A stretch of DNA of 64,000 nucleotides, from contig NC_021658.1 of the NCBI RefSeq assembly GCF_000418325.1, positions 14,612,501 to 14,676,500 on the forward strand. Direction: 5' to 3'. The translations under genes and the position numbers were made by a program. This stretch comes from Sorangium cellulosum So0157-2 (GTDB taxonomy: Bacteria; Myxococcota_A; Polyangia; Polyangiales; Polyangiaceae). This document shows positions 7,269-17,850 of the stretch, piece after piece (the first letter of the stretch is position 1; every line of letters begins with the position of its first letter). The notes below the pieces were generated by a model. That model saw nothing but the letters and a program-made list of their open reading frames with translations. It made no database searches and was not told the origin of the DNA.

Positions 7269-9478
7269 ATCTCGATGAACCTGACAAAGTGCTTGAAACC
7301 ATCTCCGGAAATCTGAACGGTCTGGCCTGTGGCCTTGTCGAATAGATGTCCGTTCTTGATGATCTTGTTGTGATCGTCGAACGCCACGCCCTTCTTGATG
7401 ATTATCTCGACTCTTGCGACGTCGCCGGCGAGTCCCTTCTCTTTCAGCGCCTTCAGAGCGTTCGTCAACTGCTTGATCGCTTCCTGGACGTGCGTCCCAC
7501 TTTTTGCCTCGCTCACTGCGAGCTTATTCCCTCTGGTCACCGTCACAAAATCCGGCGCCTTCGCGGCATCGCTGTAGGCAGGAGCGTTCCTCGGGATGCC
7601 CAGCACCGTGCGCACTCCGTCATCGCCAACGCCGATCAGCGCCCGCCCATCGTCCAGAAGGAACTTGGCCGCCTTCTTCTCGAAGGCGTCGATCAGCTTG
7701 GTGGTGACCGCCCCGTGCAGCGTCTTGAACGATGTGCGCCGCGACGCGCGCAGCGCTGTCGCGAGCTCCTCGCCCATCTGCGCGATCTCCTCGGCGACCC
7801 GGATCGCTTCCGGCGTCATCCCGCCGGCGCGACCGACCGCGCGCCACATCGGCCCGACCGCCCCGAGTCCGAACCCCACCCCCGAGAAGATCCGCTCCTC
7901 GTCGCTCAGCGCCTGCCCCGACGGCAAGCAGAACGCCTTCCCCGTCACCGCCTCGCACAGGTCGAGCGCCGGCCCGACCACCGGCACGAACCCCACCCCG
8001 ATGCGCGTCGTCGCGTGCACCAGCGTCTGCATCACCCCCGCGTACGCCTCGACGCCTTCCCCGACCGTCGACATCGCCCCCGCGAACGCGCTGATCGTCT
8101 GGTAGAGCTGCGTCTGCTCCAGGTCGAGCCCGCCCCCCGTCCACAGGTTGAGGTTGTCCTTCATCTGGTCCGCGAGCGCGTCGAACCTCGGCTTGAGCAC
8201 CGTGTCCACCTGCGCCCGCAGGTCCGCCGGCACCGGCGAGTCCACGAACCAGTCCGACGCATCCATGAACCGCCGCACGTACGCCGTGATCCGGTTCTGC
8301 GCCTTCAGGAACGCGTTCGTCTCCGCCTGCGACACCCCCATGCGGTCGCGCAGCGCGATCTCCAGCGCCGTGCTGTTCTCACGCCACGCCCGCACGTTCG
8401 CCACGTAGTCCGCCGGCGCGACCACGACCCCGCCGCTCACACCGGCCTCCAGCGCCGCGATCACCGCGTCCGCGTACGCCGCGTACGGGTCCCTCCCCTC
8501 GTCGAACGCGCCGTCCACCTCCGCGATGTCCGGTACCTCCACCCACGGCACCTCGCTCTCCCCGAGCGCGTAGTTCCACGGGTCGTCCGGGTCCCACCCC
8601 TCGGCGCGCGCGTCCTGCGTCGCCAGGTCCGCCACCTCATCGGCCTGCGCGCCGAACTCGTCGAGCAGCCGCGCGAGCTCGCTCTCCAGGTCGCTGACGC
8701 TCTTCTTCAGGTCGTCGACGAGCTGCTCCATCGCCGCCCGCGTCTCCGCGTCGACCACGTCTTCGTACCGGTCGAGGATCGCGTCGAGGTCGGTCCGCGA
8801 GATCTCGTCCAGCGGCCGGCTCACCAGGTCGTGCAGCTCCGTGTCGAGCTGCCGCAGGAGGTCCATCCGCGCCCGGAGGTCCGTGACCCTCGCGGCGTTG
8901 CGGAGGAGCTCCGTCATCAGCCGGGCGATCCTGACCTCCAGCTCCGCGATGTCGCGCGCGAGGTCCGGGTTGATCTCCGCGAGGCTCAGGTCGACCGCGG
9001 TGCTGCCCTCGAAGCCGGTCCCGTCGCGGCGGATGTCGAAGAGCGGCTTGTTGAGCCCGAGCGGCCCCGAGACGAGGTGCACCACCTCCTGCGCGTGGGT
9101 ACACCAGTTGCCGCCGTTCACGGTGTGGACCCCGAAGTGAAACCCGTTTCTGCCCATGAGGAGCAGCACCGAGTCGAACTCCGCCTCGAGCGTGTTGCTC
9201 CGCGAGCCGTCGCCGTGGATCTGCAGCGCGCCCGGCACCCCGTAGGTGGGCAGCGGCGTCCGGTTCACCTCGAAGATGGCATCGCCCTCGGTCTCGAGCT
9301 CGGTAGAACCGCACGAATCGGCATCACCGTAGCTCCTCCAGAGCACGGTGTACGGCGTGCGGGTGCGCGCCCACGCAGGCGACGGCGCCAGCACCGCCAG
9401 CGCCGTCATCAGCGCGATGATCTTCTGGAATACCGCGGCGCAGAAGCCGCGCCGCGCGACGTCCTTCGAGCCTCTCAT
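7265..9478 (-). CDS. Secreted polymorphic-toxin-like protein, PT-TG region and PD-(D/E)XK-like C-terminus
   Basis: A 737-residue protein built like a modular exported toxin. A Sec signal peptide comes first (hydrophobic core ALMTALAVLAP, cleavage after SPAWA). Next are a domain of unknown type to about residue 150, a long charged helical/coiled-coil stretch (about 165-290), and further helices. Around residues 495-550 is a pre-toxin TG-like segment (GFVPVVGPALDL, then AVTGK at 510-514, then LSDEER). The last 150 residues contain PDFV (Asp643) followed by SEAKSG (Glu657, Lys659), the D...ExK signature of PD-(D/E)XK nucleases. The ATG overlaps the stop of the upstream gene, and its own stop overlaps the next start. 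Nuclease activity and toxicity are inferred. Confidence 0.72.
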   Translation of the reverse strand: MRGSKDVARRGFCAAVFQKIIALMTALAVLAPSPAWARTRTPYTVLWRSYGDADSCGSTELETEGDAIFEVNRTPLPTYGVPGALQIHGDGSRSNTLEAEFDSVLLLMGRNGFHFGVHTVNGGNWCTHAQEVVHLVSGPLGLNKPLFDIRRDGTGFEGSTAVDLSLAEINPDLARDIAELEVRIARLMTELLRNAARVTDLRARMDLLRQLDTELHDLVSRPLDEISRTDLDAILDRYEDVVDAETRAAMEQLVDDLKKSVSDLESELARLLDEFGAQADEVADLATQDARAEGWDPDDPWNYALGESEVPWVEVPDIAEVDGAFDEGRDPYAAYADAVIAALEAGVSGGVVVAPADYVANVRAWRENSTALEIALRDRMGVSQAETNAFLKAQNRITAYVRRFMDASDWFVDSPVPADLRAQVDTVLKPRFDALADQMKDNLNLWTGGGLDLEQTQLYQTISAFAGAMSTVGEGVEAYAGVMQTLVHATTRIGVGFVPVVGPALDLCEAVTGKAFCLPSGQALSDEERIFSGVGFGLGAVGPMWRAVGRAGGMTPEAIRVAEEIAQMGEELATALRASRRTSFKTLHGAVTTKLIDAFEKKAAKFLLDDGRALIGVGDDGVRTVLGIPRNAPAYSDAAKAPDFVTVTRGNKLAVSEAKSGTHVQEAIKQLTNALKALKEKGLAGDVARVEIIIKKGVAFDDHNKIIKNGHLFDKATGQTVQISGDGFKHFVRFIEI

Positions 9479-10946
9479 GTCCCCTCCGCGCCGCGCACGG
9501 CGGTGTCATACGCGATCGCGGCGCCCTTCACGTCGCCCGCGTCCAGCCTCGCCTGCACCGCGTCGAGCGCCGCCGCGGGCATCGCCTTCTCCCGCAGCGC
9601 CGCCAGCCCCGCCGCGATCTTCCGCGGCAGGCCCGTCCTGAGCTCCGCCTCCGCGGCATCGAACCGCCCTCGCAGCGCCGCGCACCCGGTCTCGCGCCAC
9701 GACGCCCCTGCCGCCTCGCAGAGCGGCCGCATCTGCACGAGCGCCACGAGCACCCCGCACCGTTCGGCGAGCAGCGGCAGCCCCAGCTTCTCGCTGACCG
9801 CCGGCGCTGCCGACAGCGCCTCCACCCGCGCGCGCTCTCTCTCTCTCCGAACACCTCCGACGCCCTCTTTATCCGCGACCGCGCGATCGCCTCGCGCGCC
9901 CCTTCGTCCCCCTCCAGCACACCGAGCGCCTGCCGGCGCAGCGCGATGCCGCCGAGCAGCGCCGTCGCCGTCGCGTCGCTCCGGGCGACCCGCCGCTGCG
10001 CGTAGCCCAGCATCGCGCTCAGCGAGCGCAGCGCCCCTGAGGTCATGTCCGGCACGACCGCGCCGTGCGTCGCGAGCACCTCCTCGTGCGGCGCGATCGC
10101 CTCCCCGGACGACACCGCGAGCGCCTGGAGCTCCGCCGACAGCGTCATGATCTCCGTAGCGAGTTCGTTCGGCGCCCGGCTCGCCTCGCGCGCCGCCGCG
10201 AGCACCGCCTGCTCCGCGCCGTCGAGGCCGTCGATGTCCGACCGCGATGCCTGCTTCGACAGCGCCGCGTACGCCGCCGTCTCCACCGCCTCGGTCGCGC
10301 GGTACGCGGCGAACCGCGCCGCGACACCCGCGTACCTGGATTGCAGCGGCGCGGCGTCGCTCCGGGCCTGCTCGAAGATAGCCTGCACGACCGCCATCGC
10401 CTGCTTGTCGGCCGCGAGCGCGGCGACGAGCGGTTCCTCCTCGGCGCTCGCCTTGTCGGTCATCGCCTGCTGGAAGTTGTCGGCCGCGCGGACCGGCTCC
10501 TCCTTCAAGATCGCCTCCTGGCGCTGCCTGGACTGCAAGAGCAGCCCGAGGAGCCTGCCGTGCAGGGTCGCCCGGAGCGACTCGGCGTTCTTCTGCTCGT
10601 CGCGCACGTAGGCCACCGCCCGCTCGATGTTGTCAAACCAGGCCCGAAGCGCCGCCGCGTTTGCGGCGAGATCGTCGAGCATCGCGCCGCTCGGCTCGAC
10701 CGCCCACATCTGGATCGGCAGCTCGCCATCCTCCTCGGCCGTGCTCCACGCGCTGCCCGGGCCCTCGCTTGCGTCCACGCAGTGCTCGACGACGCTGGTG
10801 TTCGATTGCGCGCAGAACCGGCCGGGCGCGTGCTCCTCGCGCTCCCACAAACATCCCGCCCCCACCGCGCCGAGCGCAGGGACCGCGACGACCGCCGCAA
10901 CGATCGTCCTCCGTCGTCTCGGTCCGGATCTCACCTTCATGCTCAT
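9475..10946 (-). CDS. Lipoprotein-like helical protein, first gene of the toxin cassette (frameshifted)
   Basis: It starts at ATG 10946 with GGAGG 6 nt upstream. An Arg-rich N-terminus and hydrophobic core end in AVGAGC, a weak lipobox, so it may be a lipoprotein. The rest, about 490 residues, is almost wholly helical and Ala-rich with no recognised domain. The frame breaks at a (GA)6 tract at 9835-9846. Loss of one GA unit would join the upstream frame to the downstream frame that ends at 9475 with LPLLAERCGVLVAL, so the coding pattern continues on both sides. The stop overlaps the toxin ATG. The position suggests an export or delivery partner, comparable to SitB of Myxococcus sitBAI cassettes, though homology cannot be claimed. 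Confidence 0.65.
9835..9846. repeat. (CT)6/(GA)6 dinucleotide tract at the frame break
   Basis: Six CT units on the plus strand (GA on the coding strand) lie exactly where the reading frame of the 9475-10946 gene changes. A change of one unit restores a single frame. Such tracts are typical slippage sites in replication and also common error sites in assemblies. Confidence 0.75.
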
Positions 10947-11522
10947 TGCCTCCACCCCGCGATCTTTCTCGCGTACGCTCGCCCGCTCGTGCCAGCAGAA
11001 GCAAGCGTCCACACCAACGCGGTAGGACATCGTTCGGCCGAGGCGCCCGCCCGAGCGCGATTCGGCCCCTCCTCGACGCGCGCGCCATCGCTCGACGGGA
11101 AGACCGTCGCCCCGCGGGAGCAGTCCTGGTGGGGCCATCGGGAGTCCTCGATGACGCCGAGGCCGCCGTCCACTGGAGCGCACGGGACGTACCGGGTGTG
11201 GCGCTCGACGCAGCAGCCGCTCCGCGGGCGACGAGCGCAGGGCGAGACGCCGCCGGAGCCGCTCCGCGGGCGACGAGCGCAGGGCGAGACGACGCCGGAG
11301 CCGCTCCACGGGCGACGAGCCCAGGGCGGGTCGACGCCGGAGCCGTCGGGAAGGCGAGGTCCGGCGGCGCCGGAGCCGCCGAGCGCTTCGGAAGGGCTTC
11401 GCCCGCGGCGACGGCCGAGGGGAACGGCTCGGAGCGCGGCTCGCCGCGGGATCATCGCGTTTCCCGGCCGTGGCAGCGCGATCTGGGGGGCGTGAGGGCC
11501 GCTCTCAGGCGCGGCCGGCCGG
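10947..11522. other. Intergenic region upstream of the toxin cassette
   Basis: No gene is supported. It contains three 42-bp tandem units (11217-11342) and a 27-nt sequence (11443-11469) shared with 1244-1270. The cassette promoter should lie near 10950-11050 on the minus strand, but no hexamers are clear. Confidence 0.5.
11217..11342. repeat. 42-bp tandem repeat, three units
   Basis: Units begin at 11217, 11259 and 11301 with CCGCTCC(G/A)CGGGCGACGAG. The first two are nearly identical and the third has diverged at several positions. The period is a multiple of three, so the stretch reads as 14-residue repeats on either strand, but no start, ribosome site or family supports a gene. Confidence 0.85.
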
Positions 11523-11900
11523 TCAGCCGCCGTCGAGCGGCAGCGGAGATCCGGGCGAGGCGGGCTCCTCGGCGGGCGGCGCCTCGTCCTCCTCGGCCGC
11601 GGTCCGGCCGGGCCTGCGGCCGGACGGGCGCACCTTGGCGGCGAGATCCTCGAGGCCGGCGAACGTGAAGCTCGCGGCGAGCAGCACGGCGCCCTGGCCG
11701 AAGCTCTTGTCGCTCTTGCGCATGGCATTCTGCTTCGCGCGCAGCGTCGCCTCCTTCTCGCGCTCCTCGGTCGCGACCTTCGCGAGCGCCTTCTTCAGCG
11801 CCGGCAGCTCGGCCGCGATCTCGTCGGCGAGCGCGGCGCGATCGAGCTTCATCGACGCGCGCCTCGGCTTCGGGAGCTTGATCTCCGCGTCCCGCAGCAT
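11523..11900 (-). CDS. Small helical hypothetical protein
   Basis: About 125 residues, not assigned to a family. The middle is a charged helical stretch (LADEIAAELPALKKALAKVA) leading to a conserved-looking block with SFGQGAVLLAASFTFAGLEDLA. The C-terminal 35 residues are acidic, Pro-rich and probably disordered. The start is uncertain: ATG 11900 or ATG 11852 are both possible and neither has a strong ribosome site. It lies downstream of and in line with the lipoprotein gene 12040-13167. Codon pattern favours a real gene, but support is moderate. Confidence 0.5.
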   Translation of the reverse strand: MLRDAEIKLPKPRRASMKLDRAALADEIAAELPALKKALAKVATEEREKEATLRAKQNAMRKSDKSFGQGAVLLAASFTFAGLEDLAAKVRPSGRRPGRTAAEEDEAPPAEEPASPGSPLPLDGG

Positions 11901-11960
11901 GGCCCGGCAGGCTCGTCGATGCGCGAGCGCATCGCAAGACGCCGGCACGTTCGCCGCGGG

Positions 11961-12013
11961 CCGGCAGCGCCGCTTCCACGCCCGGCAGCGCCGCTTCCAC
12001 GCCCGGCGGCGCC
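11961..12013. repeat. 21-bp tandem repeat, two and a half units
   Basis: Two exact units begin at 11961 and 11982 (CCGGCAGCGCCGCTTCCAC...), followed by a diverged partial unit from 12003. They lie between the small helical gene and the end of the lipoprotein gene. Confidence 0.8.
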
Positions 12014-12039
12014 ACGTCAGCGCCCGGGGCGGCGCCGCG

Positions 12040-13167
12040 TCAGCGCCGCTTCCGCGGATCGCCCCGGAGGATGGGATACGCCATCAGGAGGCTCAGCCAC
12101 ACGACAAGGAACTTCGGATCGGCCAGCGTCTCGAACGGGATCTCGAAGCGCTCGTTCGCGGCCTCCACCTTGCGCTGCTGCGCCTGCGCCGTCGCGGGGG
12201 CGACGACCTCGGGCAGCCGCCGCCCGCCGGTCTCGACGCTCGTGCCGCCCGCCCCGGGCAGCTTCGGCAGCAGGGCGCCCTCGGCCGCCAGCGCCTGCTC
12301 CTCGGGCGTCCGCTGCGTCGAGAGATCCGGATCGACGATCACCGCCGCCGGCTCGAGCGCCTCCGAGCCCTCGCCGCCGCGAGGCTCCGCCGTCGCGACC
12401 CGCGCGTCCTGCTCCGGCTCCTCCGGGCGGTCCACCGGGGCGTAGCGCGGCGCGACCTCGCCGGGCCTGCGGGCGCGGAGCTCGACCGTCACCCGGGTCG
12501 GGATGTACACGCGCCGCACCTCCTCGACCGGGACCACGGTGTCCTTGACCGACGCGGGCGCCCCCGCGAGCTCGGGCACCTTCGCGCGCGCGGCGTCGAT
12601 CCCCGCCTGCTCCGCGTCGATCGCCGCCTTGCAGCCCGGGAGGGACGGATCGAAGTCGAGGCCGGCGGCGCTGGCGCCCCCCTTCCTCGCATCCGGGTTG
12701 GCCGTGCACTCCCGGAGCACGCGCTCCGCGACGGCATCGTCCTCCCGGTGCAGGACCGCGAGCGCGAGCTCCTTGCGATCGTCGATGCCGTTCGCGACCT
12801 CCGGCCGGGCGACGAAGCGGTAGCGCACCCGGAGCGCGACGTTGCGCTGCCCCGCGGCGTCGACGACGGTCACGGCCTCCTTGAGGAGGTTGTCCGTGGT
12901 CGCGCCCTGGACCTCGCGCCGGCTCACCATCACCCGGGACCGCCGCAGCCCGGTGAACACCGAGCGCGTCTGCGCCCGCACGCGCTCGAGGATCTTGAAA
13001 TCGCTCGTCTCGGTCGGGACGTAGACGTAGCCCTCGAACTGGAGCAGAGCGGGCGGACGCTTCATGTCCTCGTTGCCCGACGCCTTGCCCCGATCGCCGC
13101 ACCCCGCGAGCGCCAGCACCCCGATTACCGGGAGAACACGGACTACTGCACGGAGAAGTGCTACCAC
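12040..13167 (-). CDS. Lipoprotein of unknown function with hydrophobic C-terminus
   Basis: A 375-residue protein starting at a GTG. The N-terminus is a clear lipoprotein signal (VLPVIGVLALAGCGDRG, lipobox LAGC). The first half reads as an extended beta-rich domain on a YVYVPTETSDFKILERV core and contains paired Cys residues. The middle to C-terminal part is charged and Pro/Glu-rich. The end has a short hydrophobic stretch (FLVVWLSLLMAYPIL) followed by RGDPRKRR, suggesting a second membrane contact. Function is not recognised. A frameshifted copy of the last 125 bp lies at 5848-5974. Confidence 0.75.
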   Translation of the reverse strand: MVALLRAVVRVLPVIGVLALAGCGDRGKASGNEDMKRPPALLQFEGYVYVPTETSDFKILERVRAQTRSVFTGLRRSRVMVSRREVQGATTDNLLKEAVTVVDAAGQRNVALRVRYRFVARPEVANGIDDRKELALAVLHREDDAVAERVLRECTANPDARKGGASAAGLDFDPSLPGCKAAIDAEQAGIDAARAKVPELAGAPASVKDTVVPVEEVRRVYIPTRVTVELRARRPGEVAPRYAPVDRPEEPEQDARVATAEPRGGEGSEALEPAAVIVDPDLSTQRTPEEQALAAEGALLPKLPGAGGTSVETGGRRLPEVVAPATAQAQQRKVEAANERFEIPFETLADPKFLVVWLSLLMAYPILRGDPRKRR

Positions 13168-13536
13168 AACGGATCTCCCCGACGGCGAGGGTGCAACCCG
13201 GGTGAATCTAGCGCCGCCGCCCTCCTGACGAAACCCTTACCCTCCGGAAAAACCGAGCGAGGATGCGGGGATCGCGGTCCCGGCGACCTGAACGTGAGGA
13301 CCCGGCGCGCGGCCTCCGACCTCGGGTCAGGTGTCGACCCGTGAACGCACCCGTGAACGCGTGAGCCCCCACCCTGGCGGCGCGCGTCGCCGCGGGGGAG
13401 CCGCCCTGGCGCCGCGCGTCGCCGCGGGAAGGCGGCGCATCGAGCGCGGCGATCGCCCCGCGGCGCGGTCCGCGCGTCGCTCTGCTGCGCGGCGGGGGAT
13501 TGCCCTTTCGAAAATCGGATCCATTTGGTCGCCGAG
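13168..13536. other. Intergenic region upstream of htpG with short direct repeats
   Basis: A divergent spacer for the lipoprotein gene and htpG. It holds a 12-bp tandem pair (CCCGTGAACGC(A/G), 13338-13361) and a 25-nt direct repeat with one mismatch and a 32-bp period (from 13372 and 13404, CCCTGGCGGCGCGCGTCGCC). No gene and no clear heat-shock promoter or CIRCE element was seen. Confidence 0.55.
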
Positions 13537-15525
<1,989 letters not shown>

Positions 15526-15529
15526 TCGA

Positions 15530-15658
15530 CCGCGCGGCGGTTGCCCGCACAGGAGACGGGCCCAGATCGGCGTTTTCGGCGCGCAGGCGTACTCCAGTAC
15601 GCCGAGCACCGAAAACGTCGAGGTGGGCCCGTATCCGAAGCGGGCAACCGCCGCGCGG
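15530..15658. repeat. 129-nt nested inverted repeat downstream of htpG
   Basis: A multi-stem palindrome. A perfect 19-bp outer stem pairs 15530-15548 with 15640-15658. A 9-bp stem ACGGGCCCA/TGGGCCCGT pairs 15556-15564 with 15624-15632. CGTTTTCGG/CCGAAAACG pairs 15571-15579 with 15609-15617. An apical GGCGTACT-CC-AGTACGCC spans 15586-15603. It could be the htpG terminator, a structured RNA, or a REP/MITE-like insertion. Confidence 0.85.
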
Positions 15659-15724
15659 CGGTTTGTTGGCCCGGATCGAGGGGCCGGGGTACGCGCGGAG
15701 GCGGCATCGGACGAGGTCGCCAGG

Positions 15725-16747
15725 ATGTCCCGCTTCGCAGCACCCCCGCTCAGCCGTCGGTCCTTTCTCCATGCGCTCGGCGCGGCGGGCGGCGCCGTCG
15801 CCGCGCCGGGGCTCTTCCGGCCGGCGCCGGCGCTCGCCGGGGGCGCCTCGAAGGTCAGGCGCGTCGACGACTCGGACATCGGCGTGACGCTGAAGCTCGA
15901 GCTGTCGCACGCGCCGTTCCCCTGCGCCGGCGCCCCGTACCGGGACGCGACCGTGCTCGTCTTCGTGCCGGACCATTACCGCGCGCCGGAGAGCGGCGAG
16001 CTCGACCTCGTGATCCACTTCCACGGTCACGTCACGACCGCGGAGCGGGCGATCGCGGCGCACAAGCTCCGCGAGCAGCTCCACGAGAGCAAGCAGAACG
16101 CGGTGCTCGTCGTGCCGCAGGGCGCGGTGAACGCCGCCGAGTCGCCCCCGGGCCAGCTGGGGCAGCAGGGCGGCCTCCGGCGGCTGTGCGGCGAGCTCGC
16201 GGCGGTGCTCGCGGGCCCCGCGGCGCGGCGGGCGCTCGGCGACCGCGCCGCCCCGCGCAAGGCGAAGCTCGGGAGGCTCTGCCTGTCGGCGCACTCGGGC
16301 GGCTACCGCGTCGCGGCCGCGTGCCTCCGCCACGGCGGCTGCGAGGTGAGCGAGGTGTACCTGTTCGACGCCCTCTACGGGGAGGTCGACGCGTTCCGCG
16401 ACTGGGTGCTCGAGCGGAAGGACAGGTCGGGGCGAGACCGGCACAAGCTCATCAGCCACTTCGTCGCGGGCGACCCGCGGCGGCTCAACCTCGAGCTCGA
16501 GCGTGCCCTCGAGGCGAAGGGCGTCGCCTGCCTCCACGAGCGCCGCCCCGGCGAGCTCACGCGCAAGCAGCTCGTGAACGGCCGCGCGATCTTCATCGAG
16601 GCCCCGCTCGCGCACAGCGCGGTGACCTTCCAGCAGAACGCGTTCCGCGACTGCCTGTTCGCGTCCGGCCTCCGCCGCTCGCTCCGATCCAGCTGGTTCG
16701 AGGACAAGGACGAGCCGCGGAAGATCGACGTGCGCCCCCCGTCCTGA
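15725..16747 (+). CDS. Tat-exported alpha/beta-hydrolase-like protein
   Basis: A 340-residue protein with a twin-arginine signal (SRRSFLHALGAAGGAVAAPG, cleavage near PALAGG), so it is exported folded. The core looks like an alpha/beta hydrolase: IHFHGHVTT corresponds to the oxyanion strand, and AHSGGY (in LSAHSGGYR) is an elbow of GxSxG type with the first Gly replaced by Ala. A late Asp (LFDALYGEVD) and His (APLAHSAVT) could complete a triad. A Pro/basic tail follows. The substrate is unknown, and polysaccharide or ester hydrolysis in the periplasm is a guess. It begins 66 bp after the long hairpin. Confidence 0.72.
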   Translation: MSRFAAPPLSRRSFLHALGAAGGAVAAPGLFRPAPALAGGASKVRRVDDSDIGVTLKLELSHAPFPCAGAPYRDATVLVFVPDHYRAPESGELDLVIHFHGHVTTAERAIAAHKLREQLHESKQNAVLVVPQGAVNAAESPPGQLGQQGGLRRLCGELAAVLAGPAARRALGDRAAPRKAKLGRLCLSAHSGGYRVAAACLRHGGCEVSEVYLFDALYGEVDAFRDWVLERKDRSGRDRHKLISHFVAGDPRRLNLELERALEAKGVACLHERRPGELTRKQLVNGRAIFIEAPLAHSAVTFQQNAFRDCLFASGLRRSLRSSWFEDKDEPRKIDVRPPS

Positions 16748-16804
16748 GGCGCGCCGCGCGCGCTCCGCCGCGCGAGAGCCGGCGGGCGTCAGTGCCGGCG
16801 GGCG

Positions 16805-17665
16805 TCAGTGCCGGAGCGAGACGTCGGCCAGCGCGAGGCGCGCGTCGTTGATATAGGCGCTGTCCGGGAAGCGGCGGATGAACGACCGCAGCGTCGTCTT
16901 CGCGTCGTTCCAGGCCTGGATGTCGAGCAGGCACTCGGCGAGGAGGAAGGTCGCGTCGTCCATGACCTCGCGGTCGGGCGACGCCTCGGAGAGCGTCATG
17001 AGCAGCGGGATCGCGTCGCGCTGGCGGTTCAGCCTGCGGTAGGCGCGCGCCAGGTTGAGGCGGGCCGACGGGGTGTGCGACGCCGTCTCCTTCTGGCGGA
17101 TCGCGTCCTCGAAGGCGACCGCGGCCTCGTGCCAGCGGCCCGTCCGCATGTGATCGAGGCCCGTCTGGTACGATTTGATCGACAGCTCCGAGCGCGCCTT
17201 GTCGACCGAGTCCGTGAAGAAGGCGAGCTCGGCGCGGGTGAGCGGCGCCTTGCGCAGCGCCTCGAACCCCTCGATCACCTCCTGCCGCCGCTCGGCACGG
17301 ATGAGCTCGTAGAACGCCGCGGCGTCGCTCTCGGCCTTGGCCCGCGCGTCGCTCCGCTGCTGCATCTCCTTGAGATCCGCCTCGTGCTTCGCGATGCGGT
17401 CCCGGGCGCCCTTCGTCTCGGCCTGGACGGCGTCGACGCGCGCGTCCCAGGCGAGCTTGACCACGCCGATGACCACGATCACGAAGAGGAGGTTCGCGCT
17501 CGCGCTGTTCCAGAAGGCGCGCCGCTCGTACGCCATCTGGCGCTTGGAGATGCTCTTCAGGTCCGCGGCGAGGGCGTTCGTGAGGTTGTTCGTCTTGATG
17601 ATGAGCCCACGGGATTCCACGATCTCACGCTTGATCTCCCGGAGCTCGTCGTCGAAGTCGTGCAT
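16805..17665 (-). CDS. TPR-containing membrane protein with coiled coil
   Basis: About 286 residues. The order is a short charged cytoplasmic N-terminus, one transmembrane helix (about 55-75, LLFVIVVIGVVKLAW), a coiled coil (about 80-120) and a C-terminal tetratricopeptide region (GLDHMRTGRWHEAAVAFEDA; YRRLNRQRDAIPLLMTLSE; DDATFLLAECLLDIQAWNDA; FPDSAYINDARLALADV). The last repeats resemble CpoB/YbgF-type TPRs of the cell envelope, and a scaffold role there is inferred. ATG 17665 has AGGAC upstream and is preferred to a TTG two codons earlier. A 16-bp tandem duplication covers its stop region (16783-16813). Confidence 0.75.
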   Translation of the reverse strand: MHDFDDELREIKREIVESRGLIIKTNNLTNALAADLKSISKRQMAYERRAFWNSASANLLFVIVVIGVVKLAWDARVDAVQAETKGARDRIAKHEADLKEMQQRSDARAKAESDAAAFYELIRAERRQEVIEGFEALRKAPLTRAELAFFTDSVDKARSELSIKSYQTGLDHMRTGRWHEAAVAFEDAIRQKETASHTPSARLNLARAYRRLNRQRDAIPLLMTLSEASPDREVMDDATFLLAECLLDIQAWNDAKTTLRSFIRRFPDSAYINDARLALADVSLRH

Positions 17666-17850
17666 TTTCAAGTCCTGAAACCGCGCCCTGTGCAGGAGGC
17701 CGCGCTCGTGCTAAGGGGGCCGCGACGCGGGCCCCCGAACCGCGCCCGGGAGGCCGCTAACGCGGACTCGCGGGCCGCGCAAGGGGGACGCTGACGCGGA
17801 TCCCCGGCCTCGCCGACAGGCCGCCCTTACGCTACCAGGAAGCTCTGCCC

